DNA from: Glycine soja
Lineage: Eukaryota > Streptophyta > Magnoliopsida > Fabales > Fabaceae
Length of the DNA stretch: 64,000 bases
NCBI RefSeq assembly: GCF_004193775.1
Contig: NC_041008.1
Span: 41,511,136-41,575,135 of the forward strand
Reading direction: 5' to 3'
Positions 10,144 through 20,983 of the stretch are shown one piece after another. The translations under genes were made by a program, and so were the position numbers. Numbering within the stretch: position 1 is the first letter of the stretch; the number at the start of each line of letters is the position of its first letter. The notes below the pieces were generated by a model, which saw nothing but the letters and a program-made list of their open reading frames with translations, was not told where the DNA came from and did no database searches.

Positions 10144-11226
10144 TGTTATACAAATGGCCTCAGATATCTTAAGAAAAGGGGTTGAATTAAGATATTACAA
10201 ACTATTTCCCCAATTAAAATTCTTTTAATTTTAATGCAAGTTACAAGTTCCCTTAAAAATGAACTCTTAAATAATGATTCAAATAAAACAATCTGAATAT
10301 AAATGCAAAGCAATAATAAATAAAAGAGTTTAAGGGAAGAGAAAGTGCAAACTCAGATTTATACTGGTTCGACCACATCCTTGTGCCTACGTCCAGTCCC
10401 CAAGCAACCCGCTTGAGAGTTTCACTATCTTGTAAAATCCCTTTACAAGTTTTGAACACACAAGGACAATCCTTCCTTTGTGTTCAGATTTCTTTATAAC
10501 AAGAGACTCTCGATCTCTCAATCCATTTGGAGAATTTAGAAAGAAGAGAAGAATAAATCTCTCTTGAAAGAGATAGATTGTACAATCTGAGCACTCAATT
10601 AATTCCTTATTGAATTGCAAGTGTATTGGCCAAGGAATTCTTAAGAGGATAAAATGTTTTTGCTCTTTGAGAGAATAAGACTTTTTTTGTTATGAAAAAC
10701 TCTGAGCAAATTCATGTTCCAAGTCACATATAAATAGACATTTGGTGGCCATGAAAAAACCATTTGAAAATATGTGACTCTTGGAAATAATTTTCTAAAA
10801 ATCTCCTCTGGTAATCGATTACAGGATTTGTGTAATCGATTACAGGCTTTAAAATTTGAATTAAAACGTCTATTAACTGCTGGTAATCGATTACCAATAT
10901 TGTGTAATCGACTACACAGTCTAAAATTTGAATTCAAATTTTTAATAGCTGTTGTAAACCATTTTGGCCACTGATAATCAATTACATCCTCTGGTAATTG
11001 ATTACGAGAGAGTAAGTCTCTTGAAAAAGACTTTTAAACTTAAATTTCTTGGCCAAACCTTTTTCTATTTCAATTAGGAATTCCCTTCCTAAAATACTAG
11101 AGATCTTCTTGATGTTATATCTTGTATTCTTGGATCATTGTCTTGAATTAAACTTTGAGAAGCGCATTTTCATCAAATCATCACGATCATCATCAAAACA
11201 TCAAAGACAAAGGCTTTGCTTCTACA
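10144..11226 (-). repeat. 5' LTR of the Sirevirus-like element
   Basis: Long terminal repeat of 1,083 bp, the upstream LTR in the minus-strand element. On the plus strand it starts TGTTATACAA and ends GCTTCTACA. It matches 2055-3139 along its length. It carries six copies or variants of the TAATCGATTA palindrome around 10811-11006, three of them mutated relative to the other LTR. It would hold the element's promoter. Confidence 0.92.
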
Positions 11227-12440
11227 ATCTGCTCCCATTGACCTTCATGTAGATACACCAGTAAATGATGTTCTCTTCAAAATCATATAACATAATGGTA
11301 TCATTGAACTTAAGATACCATTGTCTGGAAGCCTATTTAGTCCATATATTGACTTCTTTGATTTACACACCATATTTCTCTTTCCTATAGAAACAAACCC
11401 TTCAAGTTGATCTATATAATCTTCTTTCTCTAATTCACTATTCAGAAATGTGGTCTTTACATCCATTTGGTGAAGCGTTAAATCATAATAAGCCACCAAA
11501 GCCAACATAATCCTCAAAGAGTCCTTCTTAGAAACAGGAGAGAAAGTCTCTTTTTAGTCAATGTCATCTTTTTTAGTGAAAGCTTTAGCAACAAGTCTAT
11601 CTTTGTACCTTTCTATATTGCCCTTCGAGTCACATCTGATCTTAAAGATCCATTTACAACCAACTCATTTTGAACCTTCAAGCAACTCAACTAAATCCTA
11701 AAATTTATTGTCATCCATTGATTCCAACTCTTCTTTCATAACATTGAGCCACTTTTCAGAATTGTCACTTTCTATGGCTTGTCTAAAAGAAATTGGATCT
11801 TCATCAATGCTCAAATCACATTCATGTTCAAGTGAATACACAACATAATCACTTCAAATAGTTGGCCTTCTCTCCCTTTTAGACCTTCTTTGTGCTATTT
11901 ATTATGTTGTCTCTGGGCATTGATGAATTGTAATACAACTAGAGGAAAAACATCTTCATAAGGGACTTTAAGTGAAGAAGATTCACATGATTTCTCACTC
12001 CCACTAAATTAACCATTTTCGATGAATCGAGCATTACTAGACTCACTAATTCTCATACTATGATTAGGACAATAGAATTTGTAACTTTTAGACTTTTCAG
12101 GATACCCAATGAAAAAACTACTAATGGTTCTTGCATCAAGTTTCTTTTCATGTTGATTATACACCTTTACCTTTGTCTGATAACCCCAAACATGGAGATG
12201 CCTCAAATTAGGTTTCCTTCCCATCCATAGTTCATAAGGAGTTTTAGGAACTGCCTTACTAAAAATTCTGTTAAGCAGATATGCAGCGGTCTTTGATGCA
12301 TGCATCCATAAAGACAAAGGTACAGTACTATAATTCAACATAGACCTAACCATATCCATTAGAGTATGATTCTACCTTTTAGCTACACCTTTTTGTTGTG
12401 GTGTGCCAAACATAGTATATTGTGCACATATGCTACGCTA
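11227..12440 (-). pseudogene. Old Ty1/copia pol relic: integrase C-terminus and reverse transcriptase N-terminus (5' half of a split element)
   Basis: This is the other half of the old copia element. From 12440 leftward the minus strand shows the end of the integrase core (TPQQKGVA motif near 12380-12410, followed by an in-frame stop). Then come the PYELWMGRKPNLRHLHVWG block in the frame 12009-12359, a hydrophilic linker, and the reverse transcriptase N-terminal part with its KWIFK, VAKAF and QMDVKTTFLN motifs (11245-11700). Multiple frameshifts and stops make it nonfunctional. It is truncated at its 5' side near 12440, before the integrase zinc finger, gag and 5' LTR. Joining it to 1085-2054 gives the normal domain order. 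Confidence 0.85.
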
Positions 12441-12478
12441 ATATGTTATGATCGAAAGAAAAAATTTCACCACTTTAA

Positions 12479-13637
12479 GGGTATATTAGATTAGGATTTC
12501 AAAGGATTTTAAAATATTTATTTTATATATAAGAAGTCTTGTAGTATTCAATCTAGATTTTTAAATAGTATAAATAAGTCTTATAATATTCAATTAAGAT
12601 TTTTAAGATTTTTTTAAGGAAGATAAAAAAATCTAGTGGTATTCAATTAGGATTTTTTATAACTTATAAAAAGTCTTTTTGTATTAAAAAATATGCAAAT
12701 TCTGATGGATTATTTTTTAACAAAAATTTTGGTAAATTTCATTAGACTTTTAGTATAAAACATCTATCAAATAATGTCATTCAAACCCTTGAAATTTTTC
12801 TAGATTTTTTTTCTTTCTTTTTCTATTGGTTGTTAGACTTTCTTTTCTCTCATCACACATACTCTTTCTTTTCTTTAATATTTGTCAAGATGTGTGTATC
12901 ATATATCTTTCTCCTATTCTCTTGGAATAAAAAAAAAATGTCAAATATACTTATCTCCTCTCCACTTTTTCCTTTGGTTTATAAATTAAATTAATATTTG
13001 TCTTATGTGTTAAGACTAACCATGTTTTCCTTATACTGATCATGCTCATCACCCGTTTGACGTAATATTTTCGTGACTGTGACCCTTAATTTCGCCATCC
13101 ACATAACTCATTAACCCTTCTACCAATTTTTCACCCTCACTACTCCCTTCTAGTATATGCTTATTATTACACTTCATTTAAACATGTCATTAGATTTAAC
13201 ATGAAATAGTTGTAGTAATTAAAAAAAAAATCAAAAACTAACATATAATTTTAAATCTATTGTTCAAATCCAAAAGTGAGAATGAGAAGATGCTAATTAC
13301 TAAAAAAGTTAGGATCGGAGGACATAATATTAGAACTAATATAACTATTAAAAAATTGAAAAAATTATATTGATTTTACTCTTTTTTATCGATCTAAACC
13401 TCATCATTTCTTATTATTTTTTTAACTAATTCTTGCAATTTTGAATGTGCTTTTAAAGATTTAGAGAATACTTTTAAATCTTATAAATCTATAAAAAAAT
13501 TTCAAATTCTTTAAATTTTTATGATATAAATTTATTAAAATCAAAATTATCATAAAAATCTAATAAAGAATTCTGATCGATGAGACATAATTTTTATACT
13601 AAAGTAGCCTTTTAAAATCCTAATTGAATACATTGCC
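12479..13637. mobile_element. Candidate non-autonomous PIF/Harbinger-like DNA transposon
   Basis: The left end reads GGGTATATTAGATTAGGATT. The right end, reverse-complemented, reads GGCAATGTATTCAATTAGGA, so the termini are imperfect inverted repeats sharing ATTAGGATTT. TAA flanks both sides (12476-12478 and 13638-13640), a fit for the 3-bp target duplication of PIF/Harbinger elements. The interior of about 1.16 kb is AT-rich with further ATTAGGATTTT-like motifs near both ends and no coding potential. It lies immediately beyond the truncated end of the old copia relic. Confidence 0.55.
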
Positions 13638-13640
13638 TAA

Positions 13641-14511
13641 GTGTTGTTTATAAAGAAACTAGATTAGTGTTCGTGACTTTCAAGAGTATTAGTTTTATAA
13701 TTTATAACTTTTTAATGTATTTATCTATTATATTTTAATTAATAAAAATATATAATTAAAAATATATATTTGTATATATACACACACAATGGTTAATGAT
13801 ATTAATATACAATAAAATGTTAATTGTTATAAAAAATCAATATTAAAATAGAATCGTTATTAAAAAATGATAAAAAAAGAAATCAAATAATTGATTAAAA
13901 ATAAAAATTTTAAAAATATAATTTTTTGCACTTAATAGAATAATAATATATCTCTAATAGAATGAATAATAAAATAGAATCTATTTACATAGTAGAATAA
14001 TATTGATTTGAATTAATAATAAATTAAATAATATAATTTAATAGTTTTAGAATCAAACCTATATCAATTCATAGAATCAAACCTTATCTTTATTTTTTCA
14101 CGGTTAATCTAAGCAAGTTGTTGATATATTTTTAGTTAATGTTATTGTATGTTTTATCTATATCTTTCTTAGGATTTGAAGTATTTCACCTTTTCTGAAA
14201 TCTATATTCAGATTTCATTTATTATGATTATAAGTATATAGTTATCTTATTTTACATTAAACACTAATTTTTTAAAACATAAATTCTCAGTAATTTTTAA
14301 ATTCAGACAATGATAAGAAAATTCATTCTTATTTTATAAATTATATTATTTCAAAAAAAAATCTTAAATAATTTTAAAGACAATATTGTCCCATGGATCA
14401 CTCCAACATTTTTACCAGAGAATATATTCAAGACTTTGTAAATTGTCGCTATTCTAGTTACTCATACAGCTATAAGTAAAAACAAATATATCGAAAAAGT
14501 GTACAGTACTT
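13641..14511. other. AT-rich intergenic sequence
   Basis: I see no gene, RNA or clear element here. The stretch is strongly AT-rich with simple TATA-like runs (a short TATATACACACACA near 13775). Confidence 0.5.
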
Positions 14512-14520
14512 AAGTTATAA

Positions 14521-14877
14521 GGCTTAATTATATTCTTTTTATCTCCATCTTTTTAATTTTTATGAATTTTATCTCTAATAAATTAATTTTGCGCATTTTA
14601 TCTTTAATTTTTAAGAAATTTGTGAATTTTATTCTTGATCATTTATAATCCACTAGTAAGCATAAAAATTGAGAGTAAAATTTGAAAAAAAAAAATAGTT
14701 GGATGCAAAATTTGTCAAAAAAATTGGAGATAAAAGTGAAATTATGTTAGAAATAAAATGATAAAGAGTAAAATTAACAATTTTCTTAAAAATTAAAGAT
14801 AAAATATGTTAAATTAATTCGTTGGGAGTAAAATTTGTCAAAAATTAAAAAATTATCAGTAAAAAGTACAATTAACC
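14521..14877. mobile_element. Candidate Mutator-like MITE with long inverted repeats
   Basis: About 357 bp. The first roughly 95 bases match the reverse complement of the last roughly 95 imperfectly but along their length: left GGCTTAATTATATTCTTTTT, right end reversed AGGTTAATTGTACTTTTTAC, both later passing through GAATTAATTT-like and TTTTATCTTTAATTTTTAAG blocks. Flanking 9-mers aagttataa (14512-14520) and tacttataa (14878-14886) match at 7 of 9 positions, as expected for an aged Mutator-type target duplication. No coding capacity. Confidence 0.6.
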
Positions 14878-14886
14878 TACTTATAA

Positions 14887-15180
14887 ATATTTCTTTTATG
14901 AAAAGCCTACTTATAAGTATAATTATTCGAAAAATTTAAATTTGTTTGGATAATAATGCGGCTGACAACCGGCCAATTACTCATAAAGCGACCAGTCATG
15001 AATTTGGAAAATAGTACATACTACTTATTAAACATAATTATTTAAAAAAATTACTTTTTTTGGATCGATAATCATGCAGGTGAGTAAGTGAAATCCAGTT
15101 AGTCATCATAAAGTGATAAGTCATAAATTCGGAAAAGAGTACAGTACTTATTATAAATTATTTGAAAAATGATAATACAT
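14887..15180. repeat. Imperfect tandem duplication of about 120 bp
   Basis: Two similar blocks run about 14932-15050 and 15055-15175. Each has a TTTGGAT..ATAAT.ATGC start, then TCATAAAG, AGTCAT.AAT, GGAAAA.AGTAC and TTATTTAAAA-type endings. A further partial copy is seen at 14440-14520, interrupted by the Mutator-like MITE. Confidence 0.45.
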
Positions 15181-16280
15181 TAAGATAAAATAGAAATATA
15201 ATTTTTTTCAATAAAAATATTCAACATTCATGCTTTTGCTTTGATGCCATTTTTTTCTATACATTTGTGGAGAAAAAATGACCAGGAAAAACGTTATAAA
15301 ATTTATTATGAAAGATAATATTTTTTTTATCAGTTTATGAAAGATAATATGAAAATATTGTAATAAAAATAAGATTTAAATATATTTTTAGTGTCCTAGA
15401 TATAAGTTATTTTTATTTTTTGCCTTCCAAAGTTAAATATTCTTTTTTTTAATTCTTGGAATTAGAGAAATGTTTTCAAGTCCTTTTGCACTACGAGGAA
15501 TAAACAATTCATTTGTAACGTTTTTTATTGCTATAATTTAATTTTAATTTTAAAATATGATTTGTGATGATTATTGAAAGCTGAAAAATTTAAAATTCAA
15601 TTTTAAAACGTGATTCTAATTTTGTATTCAAGCAAAAGTCTCCATATTGTACTCGTAAGACTTGAAACTCTACATCGGCTAACTCACCTACAGATATCAT
15701 ATCAGCTAGGGTCGACCTAAGGGTAAAACAACTAAAACTCTTCTTTTAGGCTTCCAAAAAAATTAAGCCTAAAAAAATATACTAATAATTATAAGACTCG
15801 TGTTTTCTTATAATACCCATAAAACTAATATAAAAGAAATAGTTTTAATTTTCAGTAAGATTCATAATTTCATGGTTTAGTTTTTACTTAAAATTAATTA
15901 CTCACTGATTCTTATTGATTGATTATATTAAAGATCTCTCTCAGTCTGACTATATTAATTTTTATTAGAATTAATTTGAAATATTTTTTCTTATTTTCTC
16001 TAATTACCGAAAGTAATCCAAAATTTACTCCCTATTCTCTCCCAAATCAGTTAAACTTCACTCTCATTCTCATTTATACTCTATGTGACTCTTTGTTCGT
16101 GTAAATTATTCCTTTCATTATTGTCATTTGATTAAGTTCACTTGTTGATTTTTTTTTCCTCTATATTCCTTGTTTTGTTTTAGATTTGTGGTATGACTTT
16201 GTTGCTCTTGTTCCGATCCACGTGTAACATATCACACATGTTATTTTAATCATTCTTCTATCCATTTGGCTAAATAATTT
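15181..16280. other. AT-rich intergenic sequence
   Basis: No gene is recognised. The stretch is mostly low-complexity AT sequence, with a pyrimidine-rich part near 15940-16090 whose short open frame has no protein-like composition. Confidence 0.45.
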
Positions 16281-16289
16281 GAATCATTT

Positions 16290-16660
16290 TTGTTCTTTTT
16301 TCGCTTTTTGAAATATGATCGTAATTTTTATAATTTTTTTAGCATTGTGAGGAAAATTTTCATCTACACTGTAGAGGAGGTGAAGAAGTTTTCACCTAAA
16401 ATAGGACTTCCAATAAGTGAAGAAGTTAAATCCAACAGAATGGACTCTGAAGTAGTAGTCAATCCTGAGGATCAATCATCTATACAATAGATATTGGCAT
16501 GAAAATGGGAAGTAGAACATAAGAGAAACTGAGTATGTACCTAGAAAGCACTTCATCATGGCCTATTGGAGAAACGAGAATGAACCTGGCAAAGACTCCA
16601 TCATTCATCATGGATTATGCTTTGTGCAAAATATGTAATAGTTGTTTTGTTTGTTCTCTC

Positions 16661-16691
<31 letters not shown>

Positions 16692-16745
16692 TAACTTTGA
16701 TCATTGCCTATTTGTTGTTCTTATCATACTAGAATAGAGCTAAGT
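16290..16745 (+). other. Possible transcribed leader or gene remnant with CT microsatellite
   Basis: A 66-codon open frame at 16290-16490 ends in a charged stretch (KIGLPISEEVKSNRMDSEVV) that looks more protein-like than the background, but I recognise no family. A (TC)n run follows at 16664-16690. It lies about 1 kb upstream of the At3g27390-like exon and could belong to the same former gene. That link is not shown by the sequence. Confidence 0.25.
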
Positions 16746-17656
16746 CAAATTTCTGCTTGAGGTTTATAATTAATCAAACTAACTCAAACTACACTATGAC
16801 TTCAGGTGTCATATTTTGCCTGTTGGTATGCTTAGTAATGATAATAGGCAACTCAAGTATCATACATGGTCTTTGGCCCATGCATTGTATGTAGAAATAT
16901 TACTGTGTAGTGAGGTGCTTTGATACTTATTTTTCATTTATGGATGATCGGCTACAACCGAATGGGAAATATTATGAGATCAAGTTTTGTGTCATTATAT
17001 TTCTTTGTTTCATTTTTGTTATACCATTATGTCTCTAATGGAAGCATAGGTTGGAATTTTTTTTTGATATACATCCAATTTTTCTGTTTTTGGGTAACCA
17101 AATGGGGAGTAAGTGGTATTATGCTCATGTTATGGCCTATATGAATGTTATAAATGGTGATTTTAATCATTCATGATATGCATATCAAATATCACTATGG
17201 CAAAGTTAAAGAAGATTGCCATACAAAATATTGACAGAAGGCATTATTACCAGGTAGCATCTTTAAATGACAATTCTGATGGGATAAGAAGTTCCAATTA
17301 ACAAGTAAAATCTGATGTATGAAAACTTTAGGTACCAACATGATTCATTGTTAATGTTACTGCCTAAATTTCCTTTCTTACTAATTTGGCTAAGAAGATG
17401 AAACTACATTATTTTTCTTTTATTCTTTCTTGTGCATTTTTTGTTTTTTTAGTTGTATGTTTGGTCTATGCTAGATTTAACTAATGATTATCCAACTAGT
17501 GAGCTAGGTTGCATTGGCAAATTTTGGGAACTTCAAAGCAAAAACAAAAAATTATGGCTATAAAAATGTCTTCTAGTTAGATTAACACATGAATAATAGG
17601 ATTCCATATATTAATTGAAATTTCAATGATGTTTCTTTTATTTGTTTCAATGCAAG

Positions 17657-17941
17657 CTGCGATATCTTCCTGGTGCTATTGTGGGTGCGGTTCTTGGGAT
17701 CATTATTGACATGCCACTTATATTAGCTGTTGCCATATGTAAAGGCCCTTACATGCTTTTTAAAGGTTGGAAGTGTTTGTTTCATGATCTCATAGGTCGT
17801 GAAGGCCCTTTCTTGGAGACAATATGTGTGCCTTTTGCTAGCCTTGCTATTGTTTTATGGCCACTAGCTATTGTTGGGGTAGTTATGGCATCTGTGTTAG
17901 CTACTTTCGTTCTTGGTGGATATATATGCAAGTTTTATTAC
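17657..17941 (+). pseudogene. Single exon of an At3g27390-like membrane protein (gene fragment)
   Basis: A phase-0 exon opens after an AG acceptor (ttgtttcaatgcaag) and encodes about 95 residues with strong resemblance to the plant uncharacterised membrane protein family typified by Arabidopsis At3g27390. Recognisable blocks are YLPGAIVGAVLGIIIDMP, ICKGPYMLFKGWKCLFHDLI, GREGPFLETICVPFA and LWPLAIVGVV. Two or three hydrophobic membrane segments are visible. The family's full protein is several hundred residues long in many exons. I find neither the preceding nor the following exons nearby, and the downstream border lacks a strong donor (weak GT at 17942). It is most likely a transposed or decayed fragment. 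The frame itself is undamaged. Confidence 0.75.
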
Positions 17942-17971
17942 TTATTAAGTCAATCCTTATACAAGTTTTAA

Positions 17972-18214
17972 GTCTCTATTGATATTATTGTGAATAATTT
18001 ATTGTAGCATGTTATGCTATGCTTAGGTTAGTGTAAGACAATAATTTTCTAATGAATGAAACATGTAATGCTATGCTTAGGTTACTAATTATTGTTTTTA
18101 ATGTTCATTTTTATGGAGAAGAATAAGATTTTTATTTTCTAGCATCTCTTTGGAAATTGGATCATGGTATTCCCATGTGAAATTCATTATTTTATTTTTT
18201 TTAAATAATATTCT
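17972..18214. other. Non-coding flank
   Basis: A short AT-rich stretch that contains a directly repeated ATGCTATGCTTAGGTTA motif (18013-18029 and 18068-18084). No gene. Confidence 0.4.
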
Positions 18215-18763
18215 ATGACGATTCTCTGAAAAATCATCTTAGAATCCTCAATTTTTATTTTTTTTTTATTTTTAAAAAAGGACATTATTAGAATCATCTT
18301 AGAATCCTTCAAATAATCGTCTTAGAATGTCTACAATCTAAGATGATTTTTGCAAAATCCGTCTTAAAATCCTTAATTTATTTTTATTTTTTTAAAAAAA
18401 ATACATTCTAAGGTAGTTCTTTGAGAAACCGTCTTCGAATACTACACTAGGATAAACCGTCTTATTGTTTTTTAAAAAAAAATGCATTCAAAGACGGTTC
18501 TATCAAAAATCGTCTTTGAATTTATTCTAAGATGATTTTTTGGAAAATCGTCTTAGAATTTTTAATTTTATTTTAAAAAATACATTCTAAAAAGGTTATT
18601 TTTCCAAAAAAAAAACGTCTTAGAATTGTAGCTTTTCTGAGACAGTTTTTTGGGAACCGTCGTAGAAAGTCAAGACTTTCCACGACGTTGGCTTCAAAGA
18701 TGGTTCTAAACCATCTTTGAATGTGTCGTAAAACCGACGTAGAAAGCACTTTTTCCAATAGTA
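18215..18763. mobile_element. CACTA (En/Spm) transposon end fragment with subterminal repeats
   Basis: Repeated, alternately oriented copies of a motif near ATTCTAAGACGATTTT fill about 550 bp (for example 18215-18245, 18330-18365, 18525-18560). This is the typical CACTA subterminal array. The right border reversed reads TACTATTGGAAAAAGTGCTT, close to a CACTATTGGAAAAA-type terminal inverted repeat with the first base mutated. It abuts the gypsy protease relic, whose frame enters the element at this point. No matching opposite end is visible, so it is a truncated element or a deletion derivative. Confidence 0.7.
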
Positions 18764-19232
18764 CTCTTAGGCTACTGACGAACATTAAAGAGATATTGTA
18801 AGTAGATGGTGCGTTGACAACCAAGTATCAGATGGTGAATTTTTTGAATCCTACATCGCCAAAAGTGGTTTCAAGATCGACACAAACCCGAACCTTAGTC
18901 TCGACTCCGACAAAACCTAACAATATCCCGAGATACATCACGTTCACCAAGCTCCCTCCATCGACCAAAATTCATTGAACATTAAAAACCATTAAAACTG
19001 TGAATATGACGATTGGGTTATTGTTGTATGGAGAGATACCCCAGAAGTCTACATCCATGAGTGTAATGCTTGGCAAGGGTCATGGTGGTTGGATTTCCAC
19101 TATCATGCATGACCGACTAAGTGTATCACTTTAGCCTTGGAGGTCAGTGGTGAGTCTTTCTTTTTGGACTTATCTCTACTCTTATCGTCATGGTGGTCGG
19201 TCTTCGTCCGACCATACTTTGCCAAAGGTCGT
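18764..19232 (-). pseudogene. Ty3/gypsy protease-region relic
   Basis: Minus-strand translation, broken by stops and shifts, shows the order typical of the gypsy gag-protease junction: ISPYNNNPIVI, then a degenerate D-x-G-S protease block (VDGGSLVNVMYLG), then GVETKVRVCVDLETTFG, then YLVVNAPSTYNISL. The family normally continues into an LGRP motif, but here the sequence runs into the CACTA end at 18763. It is a relic without coding capacity. Confidence 0.7.
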
Positions 19233-20038
19233 TGATATGAGTCATATTTTAGTTATTTTTTAGATTAGAATATTAGCACTTATCTTTTGATTTTAATAGT
19301 TTTCTTGTAAACTTACTTTGATTCTAGTTGTTTTATATATTGTTCATTTATAAATGTTTTTGTTTTAATAGGAAAGATCCATCCATTCCTCCCTTATGTT
19401 TTGATGGTTATTTGTTGGAACAATACATAGAGCCAAGAAAAAGAGTGTTGAGGGTCATTATGAAGAGGTGAAATCCTTTGTCACTCACTTAGGCTAATCA
19501 GAGCTCGTCTGGGCAAGCCTACATGCAGAAGAGGGTAGTTTCAGGGTGAACTTGCTTGGGCTAGTGACATTTCTTCAGCATGAAGTTATCAACTCGCCTG
19601 GGCTAGTGACATTCCTTCAGCATGAAGTTATCTACTCGCCTCGGCGTGTTATACTAACACCTCTTGGATCAAAATCTCGCATAGAAGTTAAAATCATGTA
19701 GCAACAGCAAGACAAAGAAATGTTGGAAAATGATTCATATGTATTAATTTTATTTAGATACTGAAAATATGAACAATGAAATCCAATCTTACACTTCCCT
19801 TGAATTAATTAAATTCAATTTATTCTGTTTTCATAATTTTACATATTTGTGACTTTTAGGCAATTTATCATTTTTTCGTTAAACCCATGAAATTTCAATT
19901 AAATATATTGTATATATATCTATTGAACTATTTACTTTTATCTAGAGAAACAGAGTAACTTAAGTCCCTATGGAGACGATCTCATTTATAAAATTTGTAA
20001 CCTACGACGACATTCGTACGCTTGCCAAAAGTCTAACA
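19233..20038 (-). repeat. Probable solo LTR inserted in the gypsy relic
   Basis: About 806 bp separate the gag and protease pieces of the same gypsy relic. On the minus strand the insert begins TGTTAGACTTTTGGCAAGCG and ends ATATGACTCATATCA, giving TG..CA ends. The sequence near the start (GAGACGAT and ACGTACGAATGTCGTCG-like text) has the look of a plant LTR R/U5 region. The 5-bp flanks do not match, so this rests on the termini and on the split of the host relic. It contains a 42-bp tandem duplication. Confidence 0.5.
19557..19640 (+). repeat. 42-bp tandem duplication
   Basis: Two adjacent 42-bp units (19557-19598 and 19599-19640), each starting TGGGCTAGTGACATT and ending ACTCGCC, with only two differences by eye. 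Confidence 0.85.
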
Positions 20039-20745
20039 AGTTTGTCTCGATAAGGTACTCTATTGTCTAAAGCAAAGCACGTTTCAATATCGTGCTTGTA
20101 CATCTTGAGAAATTCACACCACTTAGTGTAGTTAGGACCTAATTGCCGCTCGGTCGGGGAAAGGTACGTTATCAAGTTGGCACTATAAACCTACCTCAAA
20201 ATCTGCTCCCTCGGGACAGTCAATAGTGTTGGATTGAAGATTTGTTCTTCTTTCCTATTTCTCCCTTGATTGTACCCTCTCCATCCTTTTCCTTTGTCAT
20301 GTCTTGAAGAATGGCTAATCGTACCTTTATTCCAACTCCCCCAAGATTTCAAGAACTCCTTTTGAAAAGGTTTGTAACCTAATCCAGAACTTGACTCAAC
20401 TTTGTTTTGCTCCAATGCCCTTTTCTCGCCATCACCTCCTTGACTTATATGTGGTTGGTTTCCCTAGATTGAACATCAATAATGGTGTTCGGCTGTTGCC
20501 TTACCAATGATTCTCCTAATGGTCCCTTGTGCAATCCCTTACAAAACATTGCAACAATCATCCTTTCATATGGGTCAACTATTTGAACGACTACTCTGTT
20601 AAATTTCATCAAGTATTTCTTCAATGATTCCCCAAGAAGCTAATGAACATTAAAGAGATCGGTTGTGGTGGGTAGCCTCTCCTTGTTAGCTATAAATTGC
20701 ACAATGAAGAAGCACGAGAAATCGTCAAACCAGGTAATCATTGAA
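20039..20745 (-). pseudogene. Ty3/gypsy gag relic
   Basis: Minus-strand text resembles the Retrotrans_gag domain: TWFDDFSCFFIVQFIANKER near 20700, then GESLKKYLMKFNRVVVQIVD, GLHKGPLGESLV, and the EVMARK linker near 20430. An open frame at 20191-20415 covers the basic segment (WNKGTISHSSRHDKGKG). Further on, YTKWCEFLKMYKHDIETCFAL near 20080-20130 matches the usual C-x-F-H/K-x-D-x-G-H-x-T-x-x-C region. Several stops interrupt it. Reverse transcriptase and integrase are not present in the neighbourhood. Confidence 0.75.
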
Positions 20746-20983
20746 CCAGGCTTGGATGTTTTAAAAACAATTTATTTATATAATTAATAGGCTAGACTCA
20801 TTGGGTTGATGAAAAAACCTATTATGCTTAATAGGTCATGAAGATGTAATTGTGTGGAGACATTAACAAGGTTAATTTTTAAAAAATAACTAGGTTAGAC
20901 TAGGTAAGGCTGAAAAAAGGTCAAGCCAGGCTAGCTTAAAAAAAGACTCTAATAGATGGCTAGCCTAAGCCCTAATTACTAGG

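Larger units (their letters stand above)
2055..11226 (-). mobile_element. Full-length Sirevirus-like Ty1/copia retrotransposon, coding-defective
   Basis: A 9,172-bp element on the minus strand. It has two LTRs of about 1,084 bp (each TG..CA), a primer-binding site next to the right LTR, a polypurine tract next to the left LTR, and internal domains in the order gag, protease, integrase, reverse transcriptase, RNase H (the copia order), followed by an extra ORF in the envelope-like position. The flanking 5-mers are attag (2050-2054) and atctg (11227-11231), an imperfect 5-bp target duplication. Removing the element plus one copy rejoins the reading frame of the older copia pol exactly. By hand alignment the LTRs differ at roughly 37 positions (about 3.5%), so insertion is recent on a plant time scale. 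The coding region has several frameshifts and stops, so it would depend on other copies. Confidence 0.92.
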
